Position numbers and translations under genes: made by a program
Shown here: positions 11,935 to 25,325 of the stretch, one piece after another
How the letters are laid out: every line of letters starts with the position of its first letter
How positions within the stretch are numbered: position 1 is the first letter of the stretch
Notes under the pieces: generated by a model
Told to the model about the DNA's origin: nothing
The model's input: the letters and a program-made list of their open reading frames with translations, nothing else
Databases searched by the model: none
From: Sipunculus nudus
Lineage: Eukaryota > Annelida > Sipuncula > Golfingiida > Sipunculidae
Length of the DNA: 64,000 bases
NCBI GenBank assembly: GCA_026874595.1
Contig: CM049306.1
Span: 35,044,019 to 35,108,018 of the forward strand
Reading direction: 5' to 3'

Positions 11935-14880
11935 GCTAATACAGAAATAGCAACATGGAATGCACATGGACTTGAACAAAAATAAATCAGTAGAAGTTAA
12001 AGAATTGATAAATAATCACAGTATTGTATGTATCACTGAGACATGGGCAACCACGGATAATGAATTTTCTGATGCATTCAATGGGTACTAGTCAGGAAGA
12101 GTACAGGGAGAGGAGGGGTCTGTAACAGAAATTAAAGGGTATGATAATACCTTAATTAATGAAGATAAAGATTTGGTCATAGTTTGCTCCTACATTGCGC
12201 CAGCAGGTTCATTATTCTGCGTGGATGAAGATATAATGAATGGTATTAACAGGCTGGAAAATTTATTGGTAGATACTTGAGCAGAATTTGGTGAATTTAA
12301 TTTAATTCTCCTTGGTGATTTTAATGCTAGAACTGTAAATATAACAGATATACCAGATATACCAGGAGACTTAATTATGTGTTTTACTCCTTTTGGTAGC
12401 AGTGTAGTTGATTATGTAATTGTCAGTAGCTGTCTACTTCATAAGGTAGATGGATCCTGTGTATTTTCAGATGATCCGTCCGATCACTTTACTTTAAGCT
12501 GTTCACTTAATATTATCAGAACAAAGAAAGAGCTTTCTAATGAACACTTATGTGAACTGACAGAATGGGTATAACTTTATCGGACTGATGAAGATAAAAC
12601 AAATATTTCAAAATCATTAGAACAGATAGAATGTGCGTTACATTTCAACACATTTAATGAAACCTTTGAAACATATCCGGATAAAGCAAGTGAGGCATTG
12701 ATTAGTATTTATCAAAATATATCCTACAGAAAAAAGCAAAACTTCCGAGACAACATGAAACAAAATCAACCAAAATGGTGGGACAAAGAATGTGAATTTT
12801 GGAACAATGAAAAATATATAGCTTTGAATAAGTATAGATGTACAATATCAGAAGACATCTTACTTAATTATTAACAAACAAAACAGAGGTTTAAAAAATT
12901 ATATGCAGAAAAGAAGGCAATCATCCAAGCCTCAGAGGTGCAAAAGGGATAGGTGCAACATGCAGACACTGATTCCATGTGGAAAAACATGAGGTTTTTA
13001 AATAAAAAAATGGTTACAACAGTAGAACCGGTACATTGGTGCAAACATTTTAAGGAACTTTTGAAGTTTAAGAATCATACTCTGGAGTATTAAAAAAATG
13101 TATTAGAAATTGAAAATGGTACAGAGCTTGATGGACTCATAACACCATGTGAAGTACAGAAAGCTATAAATGAAATGAAAAGAGGAAAGGCCCTAGGGCC
13201 TGACAGGATAACGGTAGATATATTGAAAGATACATATAGTCACATATCATCTCATATATTACAATTATTTAATAGTGTTTTAGGAAATGGATTTTTCCCA
13301 GCCTCTTGGAGCAAAGCATTTATTGTACCAATTCACAAAAAGGCTTCCACCATAGATCCTAAAAAATTATAGAGGTATTTCATTACTTAATACCGTGGGT
13401 AAACTATATACAAAATATTGGCAAACAGAATTCAGAATTATGTTGATCAAGCTGGATTATTATGTGAAGCACAACCTGGCTATAGGAAAAGTTATTCAAC
13501 AGTAGACCATACATTTTCTTTAATGGGGTGTGTGCAGAAATCTTTAACAAAAAAAAAAAGAAAAGAAGGTTTTATTACACTTTTATTGATTTTTCAACTG
13601 CTTTTGATAGTGTACAACATGCTTTATTGTGGTACATTTCAGTTAAATCTGGGATAAAAGGGAAACTCTAACAGACACTTCAGTCGATATAGAGTCAAAT
13701 GAAATAATGTCTTCTTTCGGAGGAAGGATTAACAGATTACTTTGAATGTACAAACGGAACTCGACCAGGGTGCATGGCGAGTCCCCTTCTGTTTTCTTTA
13801 TTCATAGATGAATTTATGAACATATTAATGAAACAGATTGTCATGGTATAAATATTGATGAATATTCGCCAACCTTAATGACATTAATGTACACTGATGA
13901 TTTAGTATGCTTCAGTGATACAATAGGACGTCTCCAAGAACAAATAAACCAGTTGCAAGTTTTTTTCTGTCAATTATGGCTTAAAAGTTAATATAGGAAA
14001 AAAAACAAAAATTATGGATTTTAGATACGGGTTTCATTAAAAAGAATAGAGAAATGGCACTTTCAAAAAACTCAAATTGAAACGGTAAATGCAGATACTT
14101 ACGGGTAATATTAACAAGTACATTGTCATGGTATAAAAAAAAAGAAAGAGCAGGCAATGCAAGCTGAAAAGCAGTGACTCTCAATAAAAGCTTTTATAGT
14201 AAATATAGTTGTTTATCAGTGAGCCAACTATTTTATCTATTTGATTGTATGGTTACACCGGTATTATCATATGGTTCAGAACTGTGGGCTATGAAAGATG
14301 TGAAGTAATTGAAAAGGTGCAATATAAATTTTGCAAGAATATTCTAAAAATTAGCTCTTCAGCTCCGAATGCAGCATCATTGGAAGAGTTTGGAAGGCAT
14401 CCAATTTATGTCGTTCAGTGTTATTAAGATGTGTAAAATACTGGACAAAACTAGTACATTATGGTAATAATAGATATCCAAAGCGTATATATAACATGTT
14501 GTTTAATCTAGATATGAATGGAACACAAACATTGGTTCCTCATATAAGAAGCAAAATTTGCTGCGCAGGTTTTGGGTATGTGTTGATGAATCAAGAGGTA
14601 GGAGACAGAATATTTTTGGCTAAAATAAAGTAGAGAATTATTGATATGGCAGATAAAAACTGGTCTTGTGATGTAGAAGTAAAATCTAAATTACATTTAT
14701 ATGGTACTTTTAAATCCATGGTCTCAATTAATGGAGAAATATTTACTGTGTGTGACTAATACCAAGCACAAACAAGCGCTAGCCAGATTGATATGTTCAT
14801 GTCATGATTTGATGATTGAAAAGGGAAGGTATACGCAAATGGATAGAGATTCGTTTGTAGAAATAAAACTTTAAACGCTG
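11935..14880 (+). pseudogene. Decayed non-LTR retrotransposon (LINE) ORF2: endonuclease and reverse transcriptase
   Basis: Reading through several stops and frameshifts, the plus strand shows a complete LINE ORF2 order. The apurinic-type endonuclease begins with ATWNAHGL near 11960. It continues with ITETW (catalytic Glu) near 12030, LLGDFNAR (Asp/Asn) near 12310, VDYVIVS near 12408 and SDHFTL (His) near 12480. After a linker containing PKWWDKEC, the RT starts with GKALGPDRIT near 13186, then has FIVPIHKK, PGCMASPLLFSLFIDE near 13770 and YTDDL (YADD equivalent) near 13892. A C-terminal IEKGRY block lies near 14815. Clade is uncertain (CR1/Jockey/I-like grouping). No frame is intact beyond about 80 codons, so the copy is dead. 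No convincing poly-A tail or target-site duplication was found. Confidence 0.85.
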
Positions 14881-14920
14881 TTTAGTTGTACATTTACGAT
14901 AACATTTTAAAAGAATGTAC

Positions 14921-14968
14921 CCTGATAATTAAATATGATCCGCCCCTGATAATTAAATATGATCCGCC
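14921..14968. repeat. Perfect 24-bp tandem duplication
   Basis: The 24-bp unit starting CCTGATAATTAAATATGATC occurs twice in exact tandem and is followed by a third CCTG. It lies about 40 bp beyond the last recognisable coding sequence of the LINE at 11935-14880. It may be that element's 3' terminal repeat tail or the edge of the next repeat. Confidence 0.95.
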
Positions 14969-15547
14969 CCTGGAAATTCAGGGGTTTATTTCAGTGCTCA
15001 AATGGAAATGTCCATAAGCTCATTAATACAATCAACAGATATTTTACACTGAGAACAATAAAACTGTACATTATTATTAAGCACGAAGCAACATACACAT
15101 TGTATGATGAAATATGAAATATTTATACAGTGAACCCATACTACGTAAGTAGTACCCCCCCCCCCCTCATTGCCCCCTCCCCCGTCTCCTATATTCATTA
15201 AGGAGACATCGACCAGATGTGAATTGAGAATAGTGATTATACCTTACTTTAAAACAGAAGATTTATGTCATATTTAACAATAAATTAACTTCAGTTAACT
15301 ACATGTCGTTGAATCGCAAATAGTCATCTTTTAATTACAAATTTTTAAATTAATGAGATCACAAAGGTAATTTTACATTTCTCATGATGATGTAAATTAT
15401 ATAGAACCAAATAATCCAAAATTTTACCCTATCTATAAGGAATGTATAAGATGTAATGTAACTATGATGATCTTCCGTGTATTTTTCATATAAATTTGAG
15501 TACCCCAAATTTAACATAGGATCCGCCCCCCCCCCCCCCCCCATTAC
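14969..15547. repeat. Poly-C-marked dispersed repeat material
   Basis: C runs at about 15154-15166 and 15527-15542 are associated with GGATCCGCCCC-type sequence. The minus-strand open frames crossing them (14998-15198 and 15359-15760) contain poly-Gly tracts from these runs and show no domain. I regard this as repeat-derived, with boundaries undefined. Confidence 0.5.
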
Positions 15548-17059
15548 ACTGAGAAGATTTGGTGGAACTAATAAAAAATGAAAATGTATTATCCAAACTT
15601 CATCTCCAGCAAATTTGGTACTTTTATCACAATCTGAACAATTCTTCTGTATTTTGCCGTTAACCGCTGCACTATAAGCGACGTCTCGGGGATCTTTCAG
15701 GGAACCACCATCTATCGGGTGTTTTAAGGTAATCTGCATAGATCCCCTTTCAATTTGCATGGGATTCCCGTTTGGGAATGTGTCGAATCAGAGGGGAAAC
15801 CCTTCAAAGTATTCGGACTCCATTCCTGTATTGAGGCTAAATTTTCAGCTGTAGAAAGGCGAATGCATTTTATTAGAAAATCGTCTTTCCCTTGTGAATA
15901 CTATGCCGATCGATGACGATTTTGTCGTACGAGTGTGTCGGAATTCATCAACGTCAAAGAATTGTTGATTCTGTCGTAGGCAAAGTACATTCGAGTCGGA
16001 ATTTCATATTTTCCAGACAAACCAGACGAATTCTGTCTTTTGTCGTACGTTAAATTCGGCGTAATATTTTGACGTTTTTACTGTTTAATTCAGTCCTGGA
16101 TGACTCGGAAGAACACCTAGGACAACACGTGGTTCAGTCAAAAAATAAAGCCTCCGCAGCAAATTAAAATGATAATAGAAGGAGACATCAGCACACAAAA
16201 CCAGATAATTACCAAATGAGGTTAATTGGCAAAAATCGGTCGTTCCCTCCACCAAATTCTCATAAAAAAAATTGATTCCCTTTAAACAGTTTTTTACATA
16301 AATGAAGCGCTATGGGGGTTTAAGTTGGTGGCTTTTATATTTTCCTTATTCTAATTCAATCAAAATGCAAAAGTTAATCGTTAATATTTTAGAGACAGCT
16401 CGGAATGATGTTAAGAAGAAAGGAACATCAGACTCAGGTTCATGTTTAATGGTCAAAATGAAGTTTAATACTCTGTTAAAATAACAGTTAAGAAACATCA
16501 CTAACAATGAAAAAGGAATTATAAACAAAGGAAAATGTGACGCTGGTGGTGTTTTCGAAACGTAAGGTTGGTTTATTTTCGCACTTTCTGTAAAAGAAAA
16601 CAATAATTCCAAACAGGAAAATCGGGTAGTCTTAAATTCCAATAAATAACAAAGCCGTGATAATCTATTAATCTATACCCAAGATCCTGTGTGCCGGAAA
16701 TACCAATAACTCTCGTTTCTCTGTGTCACGCACTCTGACGTCCGCCGTACTCACAAAATTAACCTAAAAAATGCCAACGTCCGTCAAACTGACGAAAGGT
16801 TGACAGATGGCCATTAAAACCTATTAGAAACTAAGACTCCGAGAAATCTATATAACGCGTTCTTTCATAAATTCTCGGGAAGCAATTAATTGTGAACAAG
16901 GGAACGTCGTTTCTAATGATTTTATACATGACAAAATATAATTACATGCTGTTGAAACATTAAACCCTTTGTGTGTCATATTCTACGGAAACTAAATATT
17001 AGAACAATGCATTTTCTATGACTTATACAGATGCAAAACTGCATTGGATTTATTATTCT

Positions 17060-17061
<2 letters not shown>
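15548..17061. other. No gene recognised
   Basis: Unassigned sequence. The motif TTGTCGTACG recurs at about 15922 and 16038 with a variant near 15975, hinting at a weak internal repeat. Open frames at 16302-16484 and 16346-16642 have no recognisable content. Confidence 0.5.

Positions 17062-17106
<45 letters not shown>
17062..17106. repeat. (TA)n microsatellite
   Basis: About 22 TA dinucleotides. The apparent poly-(Ile-Tyr) protein on the minus strand here is an artefact. Confidence 0.95.
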
Positions 17107-17107
<1 letters not shown>

Positions 17108-17153
17108 TTAACTGTTTACAATTAACATAAATATGAAACTTGTATATCGTGGA

Positions 17154-17425
17154 TGAATGCAAGCCTCCCTCAATTACACATTCGATCCACATTTCGAGGT
17201 TCAGGTGTGCACAAGTGATTGTACATTTGTGAATATTCTTTGATGACAGGATCCAGATCACATGCCGGATCGACACCAAAATCTAATCGTTTCTAATTTG
17301 ACTCTTCCCGAAATGCATGAAAATTCCAAGAGATTCTGTTCATGACTGCGTGAGTTATGTTGTGAACAAAAACACAAACACACGAACATGAATGAACGCA
17401 TGCCCTCTTGGCGGCGGCATTTATA
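17154..17425 (+). mobile_element. RTE-like LINE 3' end (truncated copy 1)
   Basis: The segment starts GAATGCAAGCCTCC, passes through CATTTGTGAATATTC, GCCGGATCGACACCAAAATC, CATGAAAATTCC, GAGTTATGTTGTGAACA and an ACAAACACACGAAC-type tail, and ends CCCTCTTGGCGGCGGC. From memory, this order matches the widespread 3'-terminal region of RTE-class LINEs and their short derivatives. A second copy at 43434-43760 aligns block by block. Here about 50 bases present in copy 2 are missing near 17170. No coding part of the LINE is present. Confidence 0.6.
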
Positions 17426-20400
17426 CTCAAAGTTATTTCTAATTTAGTCTGGATGGTAATTTATCGTTACTTTTTTTTGGAAGAAGATAAAATTTTGCGG
17501 GTCTTTTCACAAGCTGACTTTGAGATCCGTGTAGAGGTGCTCATCGAATATCACACACCGCCAGGCGCGACTGGACCAAGTCTCCATCACTTCTAAGGGC
17601 CATCAACATCGTCCATCAGGACGTCTCGGAATCAGAAACCGCCAGCCTACCAATAAAACATATCTGCATTGAATAAGAGTCGACTTAAACAGTTTTTAAA
17701 ATAAGGACGACGGCGCTGTTGGGAATGAGAGGACTTGTTCCAAGATGCCCAGATTGTGTGTCCGTTTCGTTGCCAGGTACTGTTAAACATAAGCAGACAT
17801 TTAGTCTACTTGAGTCGTGACATATGCCATGCAGAGAATTGCACCTCGAAGGCGTCCATCCCATTGCATCGAAAAAGTTGGAAACAGCAGGTAACTTTAA
17901 TATAAGGCTAAAAATGATGAATTAAAACTAAAGAATACATGTTAACTTACAAACTAGAGTGTTTATCCATCTATATGGTAAAAGTCATTTCCTGTTTCGC
18001 ATGCAAATTTGCAGGAGATTTGGCATGGTGATTGGTTATCACGGGGTTTTCTCACACATCGTAGATTTATCGGAAAGTACAAAAAAAAGATCTAACGATT
18101 GGTTTGATTTAGTTTGAGTGATGGAGTACCTGTAAGCTAAGAGGTGTTGTCGAAAGTGACGAAAATTGTGCATCCTCTTTGATGCTTATAGCGGATTTTT
18201 GTCATTAATGAGGCACTCTGGCATGCCAGAGGGCCAAAATGACGCTATGTTAAAAACACGGACACGCTTGTTTATACACACGAAATTCCAATGCATGATT
18301 ATAAGACCGCGTGTTGTTAAATATTCGTAGTTACCTTGTATATAACGAATATCGAGAAATATACTTAAGTATCATGTTTTATTACATATCAATCTTTGAC
18401 GGATATGTCAATTGCACGTTAAATTTAATCTGAATCTGATTTTCTTTTTTCCCGATCAACGCACGATCATTCGCAGTAGGTGGCTCTGTTTATACCCCAA
18501 GCATTGAATGTCATGGCGCCTATTTTATCTTCGACTGCTGAAAATATCACATCAAGAGCTGTATTAATGACTGATTAAAATTTCATTAAACACTTCAGTG
18601 ACTTTGAATCTTTAAATTTAATAGTCTGCGTGTCGTTAACACAATAAAGTTATAATATCCAGTCATTTGAGAAATCTGAATTGTAATCTCAAGACGTGTG
18701 GGGAAAATATCTTCTTTCACCTGAAAAAGGTTTAGTTCATGTGCCTAATATGGTATATAAGATCATTACACTGAGAAAGCTACGGGTCTCTTTTGTTATG
18801 GAAGGTTGGATAACTTGTTTCACTTGCACGAGGACAAACTGACATTGTAACGCATTCGATACTGCACGGATTTCACAACCTCTTTTTTTAGCTACGTCGG
18901 AAGACTAAAATCCGATCACTGTGTTTCAACAGTATAATCAGTTCCCTTCCGCCAGCATACAAGTGCATTGATATATTCTTCTCAATATGGATCGAATTTT
19001 TTGAACTAATATCCAATTAAAATGTTACGGTCTTCAATGTTTTTATATTTATAGCCTCTTAAGTGATAAATGAAAAGTCAAATTCTTACTATTAATTTTA
19101 CATGGGACACTGGCTGTCAAAATTGACTATTTAGAGTATAGGGAACGCTGAAAATAAAAAGAATGTTAACATTTTTAAATCAATTTTTTTTGTCTAGGCG
19201 GGTTGTTCATCAGATATATATATACCTGACCTTGACATAATTTCCAAGGTCGTAAACTCCAAAGCCGTTTCCTCATTATCGCTCAGTGCCGATCTCCGGA
19301 AGGATTTGATCGCATATAATTAGTTACAAAATACCGATGATGAAAGAGCTTGGTTATCATATAACATAATAATAATACATAATAAAGCATTTAAGTCGAA
19401 ATGCTTGAAAGAGTTAGAAGGGAAAAACTTCCCTCGAATGAGGAAAATTAGTACTGGGTCACTCCTTTTCCGGATGGTCGAGGGAACAGACTTGAAGAAA
19501 GTACATTAGAAATTTAGCGTACCAGTGGTAAAACAAAATGACCCGGAACCATTAAAAAAATGTGAGCCTGGATGCACTATCAAGTCTTATAAGAGAACAG
19601 AATTACGTCACAGCAAGGGTTTGCCAAAAAATCAAACCAGATGCTAATGAAAACGGAAGATGCGTTACAACTGAAAGCGCTCCGAAATGAGCTCGAAACG
19701 AGTGTTTTCAGTATATTGTTTAATGTAAGTTTAATAATACTCTTAATATATTTTATTTTACGGATTTAGTTACAAGTACTCTAAAGGACTTTAATATAAG
19801 GTCATGGTATCTGAAAAAAATGTGACCGTGGGTAAAGTAAACTTTCTATTTTCCACCGTCGGCATGTTCTGATTGGCAGTGGTGAGAGGGTTAGGTATTT
19901 ATTTTTGGACAAATGCTCATCTGTACAAACGAAACATTCCTAGCTACCTGGAGAACGGACTGATGGACAGACAAACCTATACAAAAATCATCCATACAGC
20001 TGAGATTTCAATCAGTCATTTCAGCCTTAAATTATGACACAGGACTGAACGAGAATTACTTAATAATCCGCCAGAATCCCCTCCTAACAATGTCCGTATT
20101 CAACCCAATTCTATTTCCAGCTTCCAAATTATCTGGAGAATAAGATAAAATTTATCGACTTCGGTTTTGATGATGATGATGCACTCGAAAGTTCATTATT
20201 TTAACAAGGAAACAGACACACCTCAAGCCTTGCACGGTTTTACGGTGTGTGAATTCAGCACGTGTCAGCGGGTTACGAAGAGGACATTTTCGATCATTCA
20301 GCCGCCGGTGCTTAAAGTGATCAAGAAATTTTCCAGTCAGAAGAAAGTGTTCTTTATTCCTCTTTGTCCTCTTTGAAAATGATAAAATGATGATTCCATC

Positions 20401-20829
20401 CCCTTTAACATAATTGCTTTAACAGGACCTGTCAACGATTTCAAACTTAATAAGGGTTACCGGGAGCGCCCAACACCAGTATAATTGACTCACGTGTATC
20501 GACTCTGGGTTTGATGTCAGTGGTGCGTTTCCTGCAACTTTATTTCAGACCTATAATTGAGGTAGTGACAGGATGCAGACAAAATCGAAAGATATTCGGT
20601 CGCGGGCTAAACCCAAATGTTAAAGTGACCCAGAAAAATGATGGTCACCTAATTTTATTAGCACGGAAGTCTAGTTAAGCGCCAATGTAAGACTGTGGAA
20701 TGCATTTATAACGAAACCATGTATTGTGCAAGACATTAGTGGGTAAACTATATGATTGGAGATGGCACGTCATGTTGTGTGGTTTTATATTTTTTACAGT
20801 AAGAAACCATCCATGGAATGAAGATTTTT

Positions 20830-20835
<6 letters not shown>
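17426..20835. other. No gene recognised; 3.4 kb of unassigned sequence
   Basis: No domain-bearing open frame, RNA gene or clear repeat family is visible on either strand. A short GATGATGATGATG run sits near 20168. Confidence 0.55.

Positions 20836-20872
<37 letters not shown>
20836..20872. repeat. (CT)n microsatellite
   Basis: About 18 CT dinucleotides. Confidence 0.95.
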
Positions 20873-20877
<5 letters not shown>

Positions 20878-23739
20878 ACCTGACATCTGGAAGGCTTAAT
20901 AATTAACATATCATTCTTAAAGCACGGATACCTTCATCTTCATCCAACAGGCAGTGCGAACAACAGGCCATGTTGCTATCCCTTAAAATGATCACCTTCC
21001 GTAGATAATTAGACGGCATTCAGTTCATTAAACGTTCATCTTTCTAACCATTGGCCAATGAATTCTGGCTTGGGTCAGGAATAAGGGATGGATCAGTATG
21101 ATTGTTCTGCCTCAGCTGACCTGTGTGCTCTTCTTAGCACTCTAATTTTGTTTTCGTTTTTTTTTTCTGTTCATGTGTTACAGCACATTTTTCCGCAGTT
21201 GCGGCGGTTTGGAGATATTTTAAGAACAACTCCTATTCCCAAATTTGTGGTGCTTTTCAATGAAAGCAATGCTTACAGCAAAGCGTATCTCTCTGCCATT
21301 TTAGCTCGAAAGATATGTACTCTTTATTTATGTCAAAGTCTGTGCGCCTGTCCTTTTATTTTTCTTTCTGTCCCTTATAAAATACCTGTGTTATAGTGTC
21401 TACCTTTTTTCTATATTTTGTCGTAATCAAGCTTTGGTTTGTTCATTTTTCTTGCGTGCACTCTCCGGGGAGAGGATATCCATTATATTATTTGAAACTT
21501 GCATTTTGACATTTTTGCTTGCTGCTAAGTACAGGTGTCTGATATGGGAAATAATTTTTATGGTCAACTAAAGCCCAACTAAACGATATATAACACAGCT
21601 CTAACATTTCAAATAATTCAAATACCGACAGCGGTGGAGAGGGGGGGGGTTATTCCAAGTTTCCGTAAGACATGCAAAAATTTCTTTTATTTATTATCCC
21701 TAATAAAGTCATGGTTCAGTTTCCAAAACTGGCTGCTGTAAATAGCATGCCTTCAGCGGAAATGTTTTACCTGTCAGAGACAGATGGACAAATGATATTT
21801 CGTCAAATGGAACTGGCCGGGAGATCATCTGTGGCCAAGCGTATAAACTTTACAAATGTTGCTACAGCTAAATAAAACCGTGCCAAGAGATTAGTGTGTG
21901 AACCTTAGAACCCAGACGCCAGGTGGTTTGTTACAACCAGTTTCCCTGGTTTTGTTTAGTCCTGACACAGCTGAACTAAATCCTACATATGTGGGCACAC
22001 AGGGTTTATTTACCCTCCCCTCAGAGTCTGAAACTGTATATTACCGGGCAGCAGTAGATTTCATTATAAATTACACAGAATCGATGTGGGCAATTAGAGG
22101 TGACTTGTGGAGGAGCCAGCGGGAGGGAAATGAGCTTTGGATAGGTCAATAAAACAAACACTTGCTTCATACAAACGGTTAAGTGGCGTCCAGACCTCAC
22201 TAGTTCGCTACCCGAGATCGTTAAACAAGTCCGTATTTTCCTAAATGCCTCCGTCAGTCTCTAGTGGCGGATACTAAGAATATCGAACAGGGAGATCCAA
22301 GGGGGGTGCGTATTGGGTACACCCTGCCTATAGTGTGGGCATTTTTTTTAGGAAACTTAAGTATAAATGGACAGTTCTTGTACATCTCGTGCTCTTTTGC
22401 GCAGATGTTACTATATTTAGCGAAAATCAGCTTTCTTATGGCTTACTGACTAAATCAAATGCACACTCTCCAATTTTACAGTGACTTATATTTTTTATTT
22501 AAAAAAACTGAGATATTTCACTAACTGAACCCCATTGCGAACTCTCTACGCATAATAAAAGGGACCCAGGCTGGGTATCCCCCCTCCCCTTCTTGAACCC
22601 TACGGTATGTAATTTTCAGCTTAACCTTTCAGACTGGCTGACCTCGATGCCTTCAAGTCCCTCCCAGCTGCCTCATCAGCCGGGTCCGATATTCTGATCT
22701 GATTGCTTACATTTTTCCGATTTGGGGCCACAGAAGTGGAAATAGGGCTGCAGTGGTGGGTGAAAAGATATGTGCCGGGTCTAGACCAATGTTTACATTA
22801 CCTTTCTTATATATTTCAGGCTCTTCTGAGCCCTAACCTTAGGGTCAAGCCTATGGTATAGTATATTAATATGTGGAAAAGGTATCGGCTAGCAGCCATT
22901 ATTATTTATCCCACGTATGAAGGTAACGCTTTTTGCCTTTTAAAGTGCCTTGCAAATCCCCACTATTGTCTATTTCACATACCAGTAACAATTTAATTTA
23001 AAAATAAATTTTGAAAATAAACTGGTATGCACAGCTTCTGTAATGAAATGATTACTCTCTCTCTGAGAACACGAGTCAGACTTTTTATAAGTTGTCGAAT
23101 TGAAATTAAGGAATCTTATACTCATATTGGACCGAATATTTGGACATGTAAGGTCTTATTTGTGCATTTATTGATTATACTATTCAGTCGGGTAATCGAA
23201 TAAACGAGTTCAAAAGTTGCTAACGTTTTCACGTCTACACGGCCCCAACTGTCTCAGTCTCAGCAGGTATAAGATTGGCCGGTCCGACTTAATCACTTGG
23301 GATAAAGGCATATCTTATATTTAATGGAAGTTTTATTTTTTATTCGAAGCACACATTTACGAAAACTCGCATTATATAAACGGAAATGGTACACAATTAA
23401 ACCTGTTTAACGAGTAACTCCACCACACACTCCTCCTGTTTCTGCTTAATTACCTCGGTATAAGTATAGAATACAATTTCTTCCTCACGAGCGCAACCTG
23501 CCGATGATGACTAACATCGAGTGTTCGGGTCCGCTTAACTGCCAAAAAAGTCATATTTTAATGTGAAATTCACACGATAGATGTAAAATCCGTATCTTTC
23601 TATGTCTTACATGTAATATTAATTAACAGAAAAAAACCAACGTGACTCATTGTTAAATCATTTCATTCAATGGCATTCTCATGGAAAAGGTCTGTTGCGT
23701 GGATAAACGCCCTTGATAAACCTGTCTCGTGCTTTAAGA
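20873..23739. other. No gene recognised
   Basis: Open frames at 21088-21396, 21672-21875, 21898-22152 and 22264-22449 (all plus) are the longest. Their translations match no family I know, and they are not linked by evident splice sites into one product. A host exon cannot be excluded. Confidence 0.5.
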
Positions 23740-24150
23740 AACCCCCTTTGACACTCGTTATATCATGGCTAGTCGTATTTAAGCCACATCTGCCGGAAGG
23801 GACCATATGATGCGTGAGCCACTAAAGAGTGGAGGAATAGATAATATTAATGGAGTGGTTATCACCGCTGGATTAATGACATCCTGCGCCCCGTAGAAAC
23901 CATACATTATGGCCTTCTGTCCAGATTTTTAATCATATGGTACTTCTTCGTAGGCGTAATTATTATGACAGCTAATTGACCATAATGAGCACAAGCACAG
24001 GTAGCCCAAATGGCGCATCTTCGTTCCGGAAGAACGACTTTTTATTCTTTAATAACACCCAGGGCTCATTAATAATAATGAATCATTTGGCTCGGTGATT
24101 TATTTACTGAAATAAGAGTGATATGTTTTTAACGGTTGCTATGACCTTAA
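23740..24150. promoter_or_regulatory. Possible regulatory block rich in homeodomain-type core motifs
   Basis: This non-repetitive stretch is dense in TAAT/ATTA cores (ATTAATGG, GGATTAATGAC, GTAATTATTATG, CTAATTGACC, AATAATGAATC) and GATAA sites, and lacks coding signal. Such clustering fits a developmental enhancer or conserved non-coding element. AT-rich DNA produces these cores by chance, so the call rests on inference only. Confidence 0.2.
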
Positions 24151-25224
24151 ATATCCATTTTATCTAATTAATCACGAGGCTGCTAAATGGAAGGTTGAAC
24201 TTCCGTGGTTATGAATCAAGAATTCAGAAATATGAAAGCTTTAGGGGTCATGTTTGAAAAGATGGATGGAGGGTCACGTGGTCTCTGTGAAGGGACAGGC
24301 TTATGATAAACCACTTACCTCCCGGTTCACGCTTTGTATTAAACTGCGGATCTGACATTCAAATCTAGACGTGATGTTACACGTCCCTCTGTCGCTTGAT
24401 ATTTTGATGTTCCTTTGCACTAAGGTTTTTTCAAGACCAACAATGTTAAAGAATAACACACAGCAAAGGTATTGAACTTCAAGCTTAAGTGTTAAAAAAT
24501 TACAAACATTATATTTTTTTTTTTTGGGGGGGGGGGGTTCTTTTTGGTTTTCTTTTGCTTTCTTATTTAAGTATATACATATGCAGAGTTCCATTTCGGT
24601 CCAAGACTACGTGACAGGAAGGTAGCACTGGCTTCCTATCATATTATTTTTCTATCCTAGTGTAACCCAGGACCGGTTTCTACCGCACCTGTGGGTCCTG
24701 GGTGTGTAATCATCCCCATTGTTGGGTCATAACACCGAAGCACCCCCAAAAGACGCTCTCGTTTGTGAGTGACACACGGTTGTCGGGCACAGCCTTCCCA
24801 TTAAGCCTACAGAGGGCCCAACTTGGGTTGGGGCCGACCGTAAAAATCCCACCGCTTTGATTTTTAGTCAAAGCATAGAAAACCTGGAAAAATAGATTTA
24901 CTGAAAACTCATGGCATATATAAATAAGGGATTTGTCTGGGTTCAGAATGACCAAATTTCAGGAGCGTCCTGATAGGAGTGAGGAACTATCATTATTTTC
25001 AATATAGTCCTAGTTGCTCACGTAACACTAACCAAATACAGCAACCAATACACAGCGGGTCTTGTGGACAGGAAATAAGCAGCGTGAACAGAACGTCATA
25101 TGATAACCTAATTATAATGTCATAACTGATAAGTCTGCATTATATGAAGATCTCGATAGAAACTCTTCTGATAAACGTAGTGTTTGGTTTAATATGATAA
25201 AACTATAAACTTAATTTTATTTTA
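24151..25224. other. No gene recognised; poly-T/poly-G junction and small hairpin
   Basis: A T13/G13 homopolymer junction lies at about 24514-24537. A perfect 10-bp inverted repeat, ACCCAGGACC with GGTCCTGGGT, spans 24665-24703. The minus open frames 24301-24594 and 24710-24955 cross these and have no recognisable domain. Confidence 0.5.
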
Positions 25225-25325
25225 TATGGATTGTACAACTAGTTATAATAACTAATACATGGCACTCTCCATGGCTTGGATGGTGGCGTTCGGTAGTCTG
25301 TAGAGGTGGAGGAAGCATGGCTTTG
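25225..25325. repeat. Dispersed repeat family B, copy 1 (partial)
   Basis: The blocks GTTATAATAACTAAT, GGATGGTGGCGTTCGGTAGT and CTGTAGAGGTGGAGGAA match the start of the longer copy at 27815-28040 in the same order and orientation. The copy stops before the B-box-like segment seen in copy 2. Confidence 0.6.

Noticed and set aside
15359-15760. 133-codon minus-strand open frame.
   Set aside because: It contains a poly-Gly segment from a poly-C run and an AT-driven hydrophobic tail. The N-terminal part looks more protein-like but matches no family I know and has no supporting context.
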